NCBI RefSeq assembly: GCF_022968795.1
Contig: NZ_JALJRB010000005.1
Location: 124,001-188,000 of the forward strand
Length of the DNA stretch: 64,000 nucleotides
Source: Desulfatitalea alkaliphila
GTDB taxonomy: Bacteria > Desulfobacterota > Desulfobacteria > Desulfobacterales > Desulfosarcinaceae
Reading direction: 5' to 3'
Part shown: one piece after another, positions 36,054 to 45,088 of the stretch
How positions within the stretch are numbered: the stretch's first letter is position 1
Layout: every line of letters begins with the position of its first letter
Notes under the pieces: generated by a model
Databases searched by the model: none
The model's input: the letters and a program-made list of their open reading frames with translations, nothing else
What the model was told of the DNA's origin: nothing
Translations under genes and position numbers: made by a program

Positions 36054-37757
36054 TCATCCCACGGCACCCGCCTGGGGCAAATGGATTAAAAAAGTGGTTC
36101 CTTCGTTCTTTTGGCTCTCTACTTCCATGTGCCCGCCAAGACTGTCGACAATGCCATAGCAAACCGACAAGCCGAGCCCCGTGCCTTTGCCCACCGGCTT
36201 GGTGCTGAAAAACGGCGTAAAAACCTTTGACAAATTCTCCGGACTGATGCCGGCACCATTGTCGCTTACCCGGATGACCACCTCGGCATCCCCGTCGGCT
36301 TGAGCTGTCACCTCGAGCAATCCTCCTTCCACGCCATGTTGCTCTAAAATGGCATCCATGGCATTATTGAAAAGATTCAACAGCACCTGCTGCAACTGAG
36401 ATGCATCCGCGTTGACCGGCGGCAGATTTTCAGCCAATTTCTCCGCCACTCGAATACCGTGCACCTCCGCCTTTTTAGCGACCATGTGCAGCACATCCGG
36501 AATGAAGGACTGCAGATGCATGGGCTCGATGCGCGGCGTCGTCTGGCGCCCGAATTTCAACACCGACTGGGTTATATCCGCGCAACGGCTGACCTGCTTT
36601 TTGATCTGCGCGAATCCATCTTCTATCTCAGCCAACGTTTCCGAAGGCGGCAGTGTTCCATCGGCTTTGAGTTCCTCCATGTTCATTTCGATCAGCGCAT
36701 ACTCGCTTTTAATTATCTGCAAAGGATTGTTGATCTCATGGGCCACTCCGGCCGCCATCTGTCCAAGCTCCGCCAGGCGCGTCGCACGCACCAATTGCGC
36801 GTTGAGCTGCTGTTGATTCTGCTCTGCCGCCTGCATGCGCCGCAGGATCACTTGGGTCAGTGAAATGGCCAGCAGAATAATGCCGGCGCCGCCGACCACC
36901 AAAGTCAAAAGAATCAGGTAACCGGCGGTCCGCATCGCTGAAAAGGCGTCGGCCACCTCTTGCCGGACCACCATGCGCCATTGACCGTTTTTCAAGTCCA
37001 TGGTGAAGTAAATATATTTAAGACCGCTCTCGTCCGGACTGACGAAATAGTGCAGGCCATGATCCACTTGGGGCATAAGAAAATGGTCGGGAGACGGTTC
37101 CATCAAATTGCCGCCGGAGCGCCGGTCCGTTTGCAGAACGCCATGAGAATTCATGATGTAAGCTTCGCCGGTGCGGCCAATGCGGACATTCTTGACCAAC
37201 TCGTTGAAGAAGAAGCTATCGATGGTGGCGCGGATCACCCACCTTCGCTCACCTTCCTGGCGGGTAATGGCGATAATAAAATGGGGCACATTGCGATACC
37301 CTAAAAAGACATCGCTCACATAGGTGCCGTATTCCATCACCTGCTTGAACCACTCGGCATCCTTATATAGTATGCCCGCCAGGTGATACGGGCCTTGATA
37401 AGCCAAGTGCAGCCCCCGCTCGTCGAATATTCCCAAGTCGCCGAAAGCCGGTGATCGTTGCTGCAAGGCGATGAAAATCCGTTCTAGATTGTCCGGTTCA
37501 GCCAGTTCATCGAAGCTGTAGGTATTGAGCAGCAATTCCAAGTCGGCCTGCCGTTCGAACAGGAACCGTTCGATCATCCGACCGTGATCGGTGATGATGC
37601 GCTTCATGCTTTCGGTGGTGGTTCTTTCGATGGAGGTTGTGAAATAATAGTATCCTATACCTAGGATCAAAACCATTATCGCCAGTGGCACAAGGATCAT
37701 GCTGATCAGCAGCATGTTCTTGATTTTGGCCTGTTCCCGATTGGTGGTTGTTGTCAT
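36054..37757 (-). CDS. Membrane histidine kinase with a Cache-type extracytoplasmic sensor
   Basis: 567 aa from ATG at 37757. TM1 at 14-39; an extracytoplasmic domain of about 235 residues (40-275) of the dCache kind (DLGIFDERGLHLAYQGPYHL, WVIRATIDSFFFNELV, GEAYIMNSHGVLQTDRRSGG); TM2 at about 278-303; then a DHp domain with phosphoacceptor His in MAAGVAHEINNPLQIIKSE and an ATPase domain (NLFNNAMDAI, DNGAGISPENL, KGTGLGLSVCYGIVDSLGG). Cache sensors often bind small carboxylates or amino acids, fitting a role in sensing the anion transported by the neighbouring permeases. A sigma-54 promoter lies upstream at 37836-37851. Likely partners are the receivers at 32331 and 31774. Confidence 0.93.
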   Translation of the reverse strand: MTTTTNREQAKIKNMLLISMILVPLAIMVLILGIGYYYFTTSIERTTTESMKRIITDHGRMIERFLFERQADLELLLNTYSFDELAEPDNLERIFIALQQRSPAFGDLGIFDERGLHLAYQGPYHLAGILYKDAEWFKQVMEYGTYVSDVFLGYRNVPHFIIAITRQEGERRWVIRATIDSFFFNELVKNVRIGRTGEAYIMNSHGVLQTDRRSGGNLMEPSPDHFLMPQVDHGLHYFVSPDESGLKYIYFTMDLKNGQWRMVVRQEVADAFSAMRTAGYLILLTLVVGGAGIILLAISLTQVILRRMQAAEQNQQQLNAQLVRATRLAELGQMAAGVAHEINNPLQIIKSEYALIEMNMEELKADGTLPPSETLAEIEDGFAQIKKQVSRCADITQSVLKFGRQTTPRIEPMHLQSFIPDVLHMVAKKAEVHGIRVAEKLAENLPPVNADASQLQQVLLNLFNNAMDAILEQHGVEGGLLEVTAQADGDAEVVIRVSDNGAGISPENLSKVFTPFFSTKPVGKGTGLGLSVCYGIVDSLGGHMEVESQKNEGTTFLIHLPQAGAVG

Positions 37758-37835
37758 GTGCGACCGTTCCTTTTCGGCATCTCCCTGTAAATGGATGGCG
37801 CCCATATTTTTCGTCGGACGTGCCATGCAACTCAA

Positions 37836-37851
37836 AGCAACGGCCATGCCA
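37836..37851 (-). promoter_or_regulatory. Sigma-54 promoter of the kinase/permease operon
   Basis: Minus-strand TGGCATGGCCGTTGCT fits the -24/-12 consensus TGGCAC-N5-TTGCW with one change. The predicted start of transcription is about 70 nt upstream of the kinase ATG. A perfect 10-bp dyad CGAATATTCG lies farther upstream, at about 37874-37883. Confidence 0.75.
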
Positions 37852-38005
37852 TTCTATGCCACCCCCCCCGATTCGAATATTCGTTTTAATTACTAAGAGA
37901 TAAGGCATCCATGGAGCAAAGCATGACCGCCGTCCACGGAAATATCCAGCAGAGGGTGTCAGTGATTTTTGCACGCTGTAAATCGGACAAGGAAATCGAA
38001 ACAAA

Positions 38006-38027
38006 GGGCGCGCCTGTCGGCGCGCCC
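38006..38027 (-). terminator. Rho-independent terminator after the first DASS permease
   Basis: GGGCGCGCC (38006-38014) and GGCGCGCCC (38019-38027) form a 9-bp GC stem with a 4-nt loop. Read on the minus strand the hairpin is followed by TTTGTTTCGATTT. It lies 120 nt beyond the stop codon of the permease gene at 38149 and separates the two related operons. Confidence 0.75.
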
Positions 38028-38148
38028 TCTCTTCGCTTACTTTTTAAGGTTCTTTTGGGGTGTTGCCGCCGCCCTTGTGCCTCCCTTCAACGATTGGCGC
38101 CGCGCCGTAGATAGTGGCCGGTCCTATCGCGGTCGGCCGCCAATCAAA

Positions 38149-39642
38149 TCACTTGTCCACCACCAGCTCATACCCCGACATGGTCAACTTGGCCGGTGTT
38201 TTCATGTTGTCGATGTTTCCCGGCATATTGACCAGCGGATACCAAACCATCATGGACAAACTCAGCAGGATGATGCCTAGAAACGCCCGGAAGACAAATA
38301 CCTTGAAGGCCTCCCACTGGGTGAAATAACCGAAGCCATAGGCGATCAAGGTCGGCGGACAACCGATGACGAACAACACGAAGGTGGTGGCTAGCGGCAC
38401 GCTCATGGCGATGGGGACCACCGGTGTGCCGGCCAGGTCGGCCATGGGCACCACCACCGGCACCAGCAGGGAAGTGGCGGCCGCATTGGCCATGAAGCTG
38501 GTGATGAAAGCGCTCAACCAGGACGCACCGGCGGCCACGACCGGCCACGGCGCTCCGGTGAAAAGAGGAAATATTTGCGAGGCGATCCAAGCGCCGGCGC
38601 CCGTATCCAACATGGCGATGCCGAGGGAAAAGCCGGCCCCGAACACCATGATGGGGTTCCAGGGATACTCCTCGAGACACTTTTTCCAATCCACCACGTT
38701 GAAGATCATGCAAACAACGATGAAAAGTCCGCCGACGGCGGTGATGTGAATTTTGGTCAGATCGGTGAAAAACCAGAGCAGGAAGGTGACGCCCAGGAAC
38801 CACGAAAGCAATTTTTCGTTCCTGGTCAGCGGCGGCATCTGCGCAATGGCGATCTCCGCGGGCAACTCCTTGATCTTGGGGGGATAGATGATCCATATGG
38901 CCAGCCAGGTCGCCAGTCCAAGGAGCATGGAGGGCACGAATTGATACAGGGCATACTCCATGAATCCGATGTTGTAACCCGTGATCTGGGCGAGCAGTTC
39001 GGCCGAGGCCGGTGAGCGGCCGCTGCCCAGGAAGGTGGCACCGCCGCCGCAGGCCGAACCCAGAGGGATCACGAACATGAAATGTTTGGTGAAGTTGTTG
39101 GTCTTATCGGGGGTCAACCCCATTTTCAAAAACATGGGCATCATGGCATACAGCAAAACAATGGTGATGGTGGCGTCATGGGTCCAGGCCGCCAGAAAGG
39201 TCGCCCCCATGCACAAAGTGAAACTCAGTCGCTTGACCTTGACGCCGCCCAACTTCAACAACCCGCCCATGATGCGATTGGGCAATGTGGTTTGTCCCAA
39301 CATCACACCGAGCATGATAATGAAAAAGACGAACACCACGGAGCGGTTGGCGTAAGGCCCCCACGCTTGGGCGGCGGGTTGGATTTTCAGGACGATCATC
39401 CCGCATCCGACCAAAATGGCCGTTACGCCGATGGGGATGGCCTCGGATGTCCAAAGCAACACGATGGTGACCAGAAAAGCCAGAAAACGATGGGCGTTGG
39501 GAGACAAGCCTTCGGGGGTGGGCAACAACCAAATGATGAAGCCCACGGCAAAAGAGATGGCGATCCACATCCAGGCCAGCTTGCGACTCTTGGCGGCAGC
39601 GCCCCCTTCTTCCAGTTCCGCAATATTGATATCGACACTCAT
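38149..39642 (-). CDS. SLC13/DASS-type anion permease
   Basis: 497 aa, normal family length, starting at ATG 39642 after ATAGGAGG. Core features: AWMWIAISFAVGFIIWLLPT (TM1), ILVGCGMIVLKIQPAAQAWG, FLGSGRSPASAELLAQITGY, FMANAAATSLLVPVVVPMAD (the conserved DASS signature) and CPPTLIAYGFGYFTQWEAF. Imports sulfate or a dicarboxylate with cations by family precedent; substrate unknown. Unlike the permease at 33862 it lacks the N-terminal insertion. It is 17 nt downstream of a receiver-CBS gene, with which it forms a two-gene operon. Confidence 0.92.
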   Translation of the reverse strand: MSVDINIAELEEGGAAAKSRKLAWMWIAISFAVGFIIWLLPTPEGLSPNAHRFLAFLVTIVLLWTSEAIPIGVTAILVGCGMIVLKIQPAAQAWGPYANRSVVFVFFIIMLGVMLGQTTLPNRIMGGLLKLGGVKVKRLSFTLCMGATFLAAWTHDATITIVLLYAMMPMFLKMGLTPDKTNNFTKHFMFVIPLGSACGGGATFLGSGRSPASAELLAQITGYNIGFMEYALYQFVPSMLLGLATWLAIWIIYPPKIKELPAEIAIAQMPPLTRNEKLLSWFLGVTFLLWFFTDLTKIHITAVGGLFIVVCMIFNVVDWKKCLEEYPWNPIMVFGAGFSLGIAMLDTGAGAWIASQIFPLFTGAPWPVVAAGASWLSAFITSFMANAAATSLLVPVVVPMADLAGTPVVPIAMSVPLATTFVLFVIGCPPTLIAYGFGYFTQWEAFKVFVFRAFLGIILLSLSMMVWYPLVNMPGNIDNMKTPAKLTMSGYELVVDK

Positions 39643-39659
39643 GCGCGCCTCCTATCGAG

Positions 39660-40574
39660 TCATTGGGTGATGATGTGGACGATTTCAAAGAAGAGATCCT
39701 GCTCTCGCAAGATGCCGATGACCTTGCTGCCGGACGTGACCACCAAGCGGGTCTTTTGGGTCTTGTACAGCAGCTCCGCCACATCCATCAGGTTGGCCGC
39801 CGCATCGATCATGACCGGCGGCTCCAGGTCCAGTTCGCCGACCTTCTTATCGGCCAGTGCCTTGAGTTGAATGGAGAAAAGGCCGTATTGGTTGCCGCTG
39901 AACACTTGGGAAAAGCGAACGCTTTGGGCCATGGAGGATTGCGGCACCGACAGGTAATAGGGGCGTACCGCCCGGATCAGGTCTTTGATGCTCAGCAGGC
40001 CGCGCAGCCTTTGGCGATCATCGAAGACCAGCAGGGAACGATGGCCGGCCTCCCGGATGCGGCTGCTGGAGGCCAATTCGCTGATGGACTTGAAGAGCGT
40101 TTCCACGGCTTGCCTGACCGTGGCGTCAATCGTCACCGAAGAGTAATCTTCGATGCCGGTCATGATGTCCCGGACCTTCTTCTCTTTACGGTCCGCCTTG
40201 CTTTGCCGGACGGCATAGGCCTCATTGATCTTCGCGGCCAGCAAATCGATGTCGCAGGGCTTGTTCAAGTAATCGAAGGCGGCCAACTCTTTTGAATTGA
40301 CCGCCGATTCGAGGCTCCCGTGCCCGGTGAGCATGATGACCTGGGTCTCCGGCGCGATCTTCTTGATCTCCGCCAGCGCCGCGTGACCGTCCATGCCCTC
40401 CATCTTCACGTCCAGCACCACCACGTCCTGGGGCGCCTCACGGATGATGCGCAACGCCTCTTCCCCGCTAGCGGCAATGGTGGTCTCAAAGCCTTTCCTG
40501 GTCAGGATGGCGGACGTCTTCTCACGAAAACGCGCCTCGTCATCCACCATCATCACTTTTATCTTCTTCTTCAT
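39660..40574 (-). CDS. Receiver fused to a CBS-domain pair (paralogue)
   Basis: 304 aa from ATG at 40574 (AAGGAGA, 7 nt spacing). Receiver: KVMMVDDEARFREKTSAILT, phosphoacceptor in VVVLDVKMEGMDG, MLTGHGS and LNKPCD. CBS pair: VRDIMTGIEDYSSVTID ... HRSLLVFDDRQRLRGLL and ELDLEPPVMIDAAANLMDVA ... VIGILREQDLFFEI. The architecture and the closing ILREQDLFFEI are shared with the protein at 32331, so the two arose by duplication. It comes before the permease rather than after it. Expression is likely from the sigma-54 promoter at 40733-40747. Confidence 0.92.
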   Translation of the reverse strand: MKKKIKVMMVDDEARFREKTSAILTRKGFETTIAASGEEALRIIREAPQDVVVLDVKMEGMDGHAALAEIKKIAPETQVIMLTGHGSLESAVNSKELAAFDYLNKPCDIDLLAAKINEAYAVRQSKADRKEKKVRDIMTGIEDYSSVTIDATVRQAVETLFKSISELASSSRIREAGHRSLLVFDDRQRLRGLLSIKDLIRAVRPYYLSVPQSSMAQSVRFSQVFSGNQYGLFSIQLKALADKKVGELDLEPPVMIDAAANLMDVAELLYKTQKTRLVVTSGSKVIGILREQDLFFEIVHIITQ

Positions 40575-40732
40575 GAGTTGCTCTCCTTTTTCACAGTGCT
40601 TTGCGTTTGGGTGTCCGGCGAATGATCGCGCTGTATGACTGGATGTACCGACGGGGGCCTCCTTATTTACAGTAGATGGTTCAATCAACAGCCGGTTTCA
40701 CGGCAAGTGGTGGTGCCGGTGCGATGGCTATC

Positions 40733-40747
40733 GCAATGGCCGTGCCA
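40733..40747 (-). promoter_or_regulatory. Sigma-54 promoter of the RR-CBS/permease operon
   Basis: Minus-strand TGGCACGGCCATTGC matches TGGCAC-N5-TTGC exactly. It shares the spacer start GGCC with the promoter at 37836-37851, differing at only two of 15 positions. The predicted transcript starts about 145 nt upstream of the ATG at 40574. Confidence 0.8.
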
Positions 40748-40813
40748 TGATCAAATTCGGATCGGAAAGATTTTAATCTATTTTTTTTGTTTGATTCCAG
40801 AATGTTACAGTCT

Positions 40814-40829
40814 TGCACCAACAGGTGCA
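40814..40829. promoter_or_regulatory. Dyad TGCACC-N4-GGTGCA, candidate enhancer site
   Basis: A perfect 6+6 inverted repeat with a 4-nt centre (AACA) about 70 bp upstream of the sigma-54 element. NtrC-type activators bind such dyads upstream of sigma-54 promoters. Which regulator uses it is unknown. Confidence 0.5.
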
Positions 40830-41015
40830 TCGAAGGTGGAAGAAGTATTGTCAGCCTTTTTTACAGTCTGTTAACGAACCCCTTGCGTGTCGCAACACGC
40901 CAGGATCGACAGAAATGCAGGACAAACGGGCAAAGGTAGGAGGATGGGGCATTTGACAAGAATGTACGGCAGGCATTCATCCTGACTGAATGGATCTTCA
41001 TTCAAAAATTGCGGT

Positions 41016-41044
41016 TTGACAGGTGGCGGGCCCTTTGGTATTTT
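41016..41044 (+). promoter_or_regulatory. Candidate sigma-70 promoter of the ABC importer operon
   Basis: TTGACA (41016-41021), 17-nt spacer, TATTTT (41039-41044). The implied leader before the substrate-binding protein gene at 41429 is about 375 nt, which is long. Confidence 0.5.
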
Positions 41045-41428
41045 GAATTTACTGCAATCTGAATCTAAACGGATGTGCCGACGTTACAGCGCTCACACGG
41101 AATTGCGAGGTCCGTCATAACACACACGACCAAGCCAAACTTTCAATTCGATACAAAACAACGGCCGGCATTGTGAAACAGGCCGCCGGTTGTTCACGGA
41201 CGACCCGCACCAGACGTGCCGATGATTAAATAAGGACGTCCAGCCGTCTGTATGTGGATACACATAACGCTCGTGTGTTATTAAAATCACCTGTTCTTGA
41301 TTTAAAACATTTCGGCTTTTTGTGCGATCCAGCCAAAAGTTCCACCTGTGGCTGCATCGCCGTTCGGGACCACTGCCGGACAGCAAAGATTCCCATCCGC
41401 AAAGCCAAATCGCAAAGGAGGCAAGACG

Positions 41429-43042
41429 ATGAAACGACGCAATCGCGTGAGCCGCTCCCTCAACCCCCGTATTCGCAGCGCCATGCTCCTGCCGGCGGCG
41501 ATCCTGATACTGAGCCTTGCCTTGGCGTACACGGCATGGGCGGCGGCCGAACCGCAGTACGGGGGCACTTACCGGATTCACAGCACCCCTATCCGTTCCC
41601 TGGACCCCCACATGGAGACCGCCAGCCAGACCACCATGGTGACGGTCAACACCAACAACGGTTTGTTGTGCTTCAGCCCGGACATGACCGGTGTCGAGCC
41701 CGACCTTGCCGAAAGTTGGCGCCAAATCGACGACCTGACCTATGAATTCAAGCTGCACAAGGGGGTGCGGTTCCACGATGTACCGCCGGTCAACGGCCGG
41801 GAGCTGACCGCCGCGGACGTCAAATACAGCATCGAGCGGATCGCCGGCATGCACGGCCGCGCCTCCGACTTCAAGCACAGTTACTATTTCGAGGGCAAGA
41901 TCGACAGCATCGAAACACCCGACGACCACACCGTCATCATCAAAACCAAAAAACCCTATGCCGCCTTTCTCAAATACATCGCATCCCCCTGGTCCGCCAT
42001 CGTGGCCAAGGAGGTGGTCGAGCAATTCGGCGACCTGAAACGGCACGCCATCGGCACGGGACCTTTCATCCTCAAAGAGTATGTCATGGGCTCGCATGTC
42101 ACGCTGGTCAAGAACCCCGACTATTTCAAGGCGGGCAAACCATACCTGGACGGCATCCATATCCGCATCATGACCGACCCGAGCAGCGTGGTTTCCGCCT
42201 TCATCGCCGGCCGCCTGGACGGCGCCCAGGTCACCTACCACTTCATGCCCACCATCAAAAAGCAGGTCCCCGACACCATCGTCGAGCAGTTGGAAGGCAC
42301 CTACATGTGGACCTTGCGCTGCCCGCCCTGGATCGAAGGGGTCAAGCCGCTGCAACCCCCCTTCGACAAGCCGGAGGTGCGCCAGGCCATCGCCATGGCC
42401 ATCGACAAGCAGCGACTGCTGGAATTGGCCTGGGGCGGCTTCGGCAAGACCCAGGTGGGTCCGGTGCCCTCGGCTGCGATCTACTCCCTGTCGCAAGAGG
42501 ATCAGGTGCCCTACGACCCCGAGAAGGCCAAAGCGCTGCTGGCCCAAGCCGGCTACCCGGACGGTTTCAGCGCCGAATTGATGACCTGGAACCTGTCCTA
42601 CATGACCCAACCGGCCCAGATCCTGCAGCAGATGCTCAAGGAGGTGGGCATCGAGATCAAACTCAACCTGCTGGAGTTCGCCCAATACTTCAATCGGGCC
42701 TACCGCTTCGATTACGAGATGGCGCTGCATCTGATGACCGCCGGCGTCGATCCGGAAGAGTGGCTGATCCCCTATTACGGCAAAGTGGAGGAAGCCACCT
42801 ACTACAAGTGGAGCAATCCCGAACTGTGGGATATGATCGACCGCCAGCAGCACATCATGGACCCGGCGCAGCGCGAAACCTTGATCAAGGAGATCCAGCG
42901 CAAGGTCATCGCCGATGCGCCCAACCTCTTTCTCTACACCCAGGACCGGTTCCTCATCCGCAAGCCCAACGTGCATCTGAAACGTTACCTGCTGGATGTC
43001 CAGGGGCTGATGGGCGAGTATATCTGGATGGCGCAGCAGTAA
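41429..43042 (+). CDS. Family-5 extracytoplasmic solute-binding protein (DppA/OppA type)
   Basis: 537 aa. ATG at 41429 follows AAAGGAGG by 7 nt. A basic N-terminus and hydrophobic core (LLPAAILILSLALAYTAWA) form a signal peptide, with cleavage near AWA-AAEP. The mature protein has the SBP_bac_5 pattern: EPQYGGTYRIHSTPIRSLDP, EPDLAESWRQIDDLTYEFKL, GTGPFILKEYV and PEVRQAIAMAIDKQRLLELA. It captures the substrate of the ABC importer encoded by the next four genes. Family members bind peptides, nickel, heme or other solutes. The adjoining CoA-ester catabolic genes hint at a carboxylate-related compound, an inference only. Confidence 0.93.
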   Translation: MKRRNRVSRSLNPRIRSAMLLPAAILILSLALAYTAWAAAEPQYGGTYRIHSTPIRSLDPHMETASQTTMVTVNTNNGLLCFSPDMTGVEPDLAESWRQIDDLTYEFKLHKGVRFHDVPPVNGRELTAADVKYSIERIAGMHGRASDFKHSYYFEGKIDSIETPDDHTVIIKTKKPYAAFLKYIASPWSAIVAKEVVEQFGDLKRHAIGTGPFILKEYVMGSHVTLVKNPDYFKAGKPYLDGIHIRIMTDPSSVVSAFIAGRLDGAQVTYHFMPTIKKQVPDTIVEQLEGTYMWTLRCPPWIEGVKPLQPPFDKPEVRQAIAMAIDKQRLLELAWGGFGKTQVGPVPSAAIYSLSQEDQVPYDPEKAKALLAQAGYPDGFSAELMTWNLSYMTQPAQILQQMLKEVGIEIKLNLLEFAQYFNRAYRFDYEMALHLMTAGVDPEEWLIPYYGKVEEATYYKWSNPELWDMIDRQQHIMDPAQRETLIKEIQRKVIADAPNLFLYTQDRFLIRKPNVHLKRYLLDVQGLMGEYIWMAQQ

Positions 43043-43118
43043 CATTAAAGGCCACCGCCATGGCGTCGTCGCTGCGGCCGCGGCGGCGCCCGAAGCCACA
43101 GGGGCATGACACGCGCCT

Positions 43119-44060
43119 ATGAAACGCTATATCACCAGACGGCTCTTGCTGCTGCTGCCCACTTTGCTGCTGGTCTCCTTCCTGGTCTTTTGCATCGTGC
43201 GCATCATTCCCGGCGATGCGGTGACCCTCATGGTGGCCGAAATGGGCTTCGCCGACGACGAGGCCGAGCTGCGGGCCGTCCTCGGCCTGGACCAGTCCTT
43301 ACCCCGCCAATACTGGAACTACATGCGCAACGCCCTGCGGGGCGATCTGGGCACCTCCCTTTGGAGCGGTCAGCCGGTGCTGGAGGAGATCACCCGGCGC
43401 CTGCCCCTGACCTTTCGCCTGGCCCTCATGGCACTGTTCTGGACCTTGCTGACCGGCATTCCCCTGGGTGTGCTGTCCGCCCTCAAGCAAGACACCTGGC
43501 TCGACTACCTGCTGCGCAGCGTGTCGGTGGGCGGGCTCTCCATTCCCAGTTTCTGGCTGGCCACTTTGCTGGTGGTGTTCGGCGCCATCTGGTTCCGCTG
43601 GGTGCCGCCCATCGACTTTATCCCCTTTGGCGAAGACCCGCTGGCCAGCCTGGGCCAACTGGTGGTGCCTTCGCTGGTGTTGTCGGTGGCCCTGTCGGCC
43701 AGCATCATGCGCATGACCCGCACCATGATGCTGGAGGTGATGCGCGAAGATTACATCCGCACGGCGCGCGCCAAGGGCTTGAGCGAGTGGGTGGTGGTGA
43801 TCCGCCACGCCCTGGCCAACTCCCTGATCCCGGTATTGAGCATCATGGGCATTCAGATGGCCTTTTTAGTGGGCGGCACGGTGATCATGGAGAGCATTTT
43901 CGTTCTGCCGGGCATGGGCAAATACCTGCTGGACGCCATCACCTGGCGGGACTACCCGGTGATTCAGGGCATCAACCTGTTCATCTGCACCCTGATCATC
44001 TGCATCAATCTGGTCATCGACCTGCTTTACGGCGTTCTCGATCCACGCATCCGTTATTGA
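43119..44060 (+). CDS. ABC importer permease, DppB type
   Basis: 313 aa with about six helices: N-terminal RRLLLLLPTLLLVSFLVFCI, the DppB-type motif GDLGTSLWSGQPVLEEI, the EAA loop region (YIRTARAKGLSEWVVVIRHA), and the C-terminal TLIICINLVIDLLYGVLDPR. Forms the membrane channel with the DppC-type partner encoded next. Lies 76 nt after the binding-protein gene, in an operon of five. Confidence 0.95.
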   Translation: MKRYITRRLLLLLPTLLLVSFLVFCIVRIIPGDAVTLMVAEMGFADDEAELRAVLGLDQSLPRQYWNYMRNALRGDLGTSLWSGQPVLEEITRRLPLTFRLALMALFWTLLTGIPLGVLSALKQDTWLDYLLRSVSVGGLSIPSFWLATLLVVFGAIWFRWVPPIDFIPFGEDPLASLGQLVVPSLVLSVALSASIMRMTRTMMLEVMREDYIRTARAKGLSEWVVVIRHALANSLIPVLSIMGIQMAFLVGGTVIMESIFVLPGMGKYLLDAITWRDYPVIQGINLFICTLIICINLVIDLLYGVLDPRIRY

Positions 44061-44122
44061 TCCATTGCTGATGCACCGGCACTGATGCACCGGCTTTGCA
44101 AGACGGCTTGACAAGGACGACA

Positions 44123-45088
44123 ATGAAGAAGCAACCGCACAAGCGCACACGGGATACCATTGCGGCGCTCAAACCCCACTACCTGCCCGCTTCCGCCGAC
44201 GCCGGCGGCGCCGCGCCGCACCGCTACCACTGGCTGATCGATCTTTTCATCCAGCTGGTCAAAACCAAGCCGCTGGGCGCCTTCGGCGGCGCCCTGGTGC
44301 TGACTTTGGTACTCATGGCCCTGGCCGCACCGCTCATCGCCACCCACGACCCCAACGAGATGCACGGCATGCAAACCCTGGTGCCGCCGGGCAGCGACTT
44401 CTTCTTCGGCACCGACGCCCTGGCCCGCGACCTGTTCAGCCGCATCGTTCACGGCGCGCGGGTCTCCCTCACCGTGGGGTTGGGCGCCGTCGGGCTGAGC
44501 ATTTTCCTGGCCACGGTCATCGGTGTGCTGTCGGGCTACTTCGGAGGGGTGCTGGACACGATTCTGCAGCGCTGTGTGGATGCGATCATGTCCTTTCCCT
44601 GGCTGATCATCATGCTCACGGTGATGTCCATCCTGGGCCCGGGAACGGGCAATGTCATCCTGGCCCTGGCCCTGGCCGGCTTCGCCGGCAGTTCGCGGGT
44701 CATCCGCAGCGCGGTGCTGGCCATCAAGCACAGCGAGTATGTGCTGGCGGCCCGCTCCATCGGTTGCCGCCAACCGGCCATCCTGATCCGCCACATCCTG
44801 CCCAACGTGGCCGCCCCCATCCTGGTGCTGGCCACTCTGGGGCTGGGCAACGCCATTCTGGCCGAAGCGGCCCTGAGTTTTCTGGGCTACGGCGTGCCGC
44901 CGCCGGCGCCCTCCTGGGGCCGGATGCTCAGCGGCGACGGCCTGGACCACATGCTGCGGGGGCCCTGGCTGGTCATCTTCCCCGGCCTGGCCATCAGCGC
45001 GGCGGTGTTCGGCTTCAACATGCTCGGTGACGCCTTGCGCGATCTGCTCGACCCGCGCCTGACCGGCGGCGCGAGGGCCAACAAATGA
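44123..45088 (+). CDS. ABC importer permease, DppC type
   Basis: 321 aa from ATG at 44123 (AAGGA upstream). N-terminal OppC-N region followed by helix GGALVLTLVLMALAAPLIAT and motif FFFGTDALARDLFSRIVHGA typical of DppC. The EAA loop reads YVLAARSIGCRQPAILIRHI. The C-terminus ends GFNMLGDALRDLLDPRLTG. Its last codon overlaps the start of the ATPase gene by 4 nt (ATGA), so the two are translationally coupled. Confidence 0.95.
   Translation: MKKQPHKRTRDTIAALKPHYLPASADAGGAAPHRYHWLIDLFIQLVKTKPLGAFGGALVLTLVLMALAAPLIATHDPNEMHGMQTLVPPGSDFFFGTDALARDLFSRIVHGARVSLTVGLGAVGLSIFLATVIGVLSGYFGGVLDTILQRCVDAIMSFPWLIIMLTVMSILGPGTGNVILALALAGFAGSSRVIRSAVLAIKHSEYVLAARSIGCRQPAILIRHILPNVAAPILVLATLGLGNAILAEAALSFLGYGVPPPAPSWGRMLSGDGLDHMLRGPWLVIFPGLAISAAVFGFNMLGDALRDLLDPRLTGGARANK

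Larger units (their letters stand above)
40575..41428. other. Divergent regulatory region between the RR-CBS and ABC operons
   Basis: About 850 nt without a supportable gene. It holds the minus-strand sigma-54 promoter (40733-40747), a dyad at 40814-40829, the 9-mer TTACAGTCT twice (about 40805 and 40864), and a plus-strand promoter candidate at 41016-41044. The last 380 nt before the ABC transporter form a long leader without obvious structure. Confidence 0.6.

Noticed and set aside
41023-41039. A sigma-54-like TGGCGGG...TTTGGT upstream of the ABC importer
   Set aside because: The -12 element has GG instead of GC; the overlapping TTGACA/TATTTT pair is a better candidate.
41093-43099. A 668-codon open frame antisense to the solute-binding protein
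   Set aside because: The plus strand has a signal peptide, a ribosome binding site and the SBP_bac_5 pattern; the antisense product has none of these.
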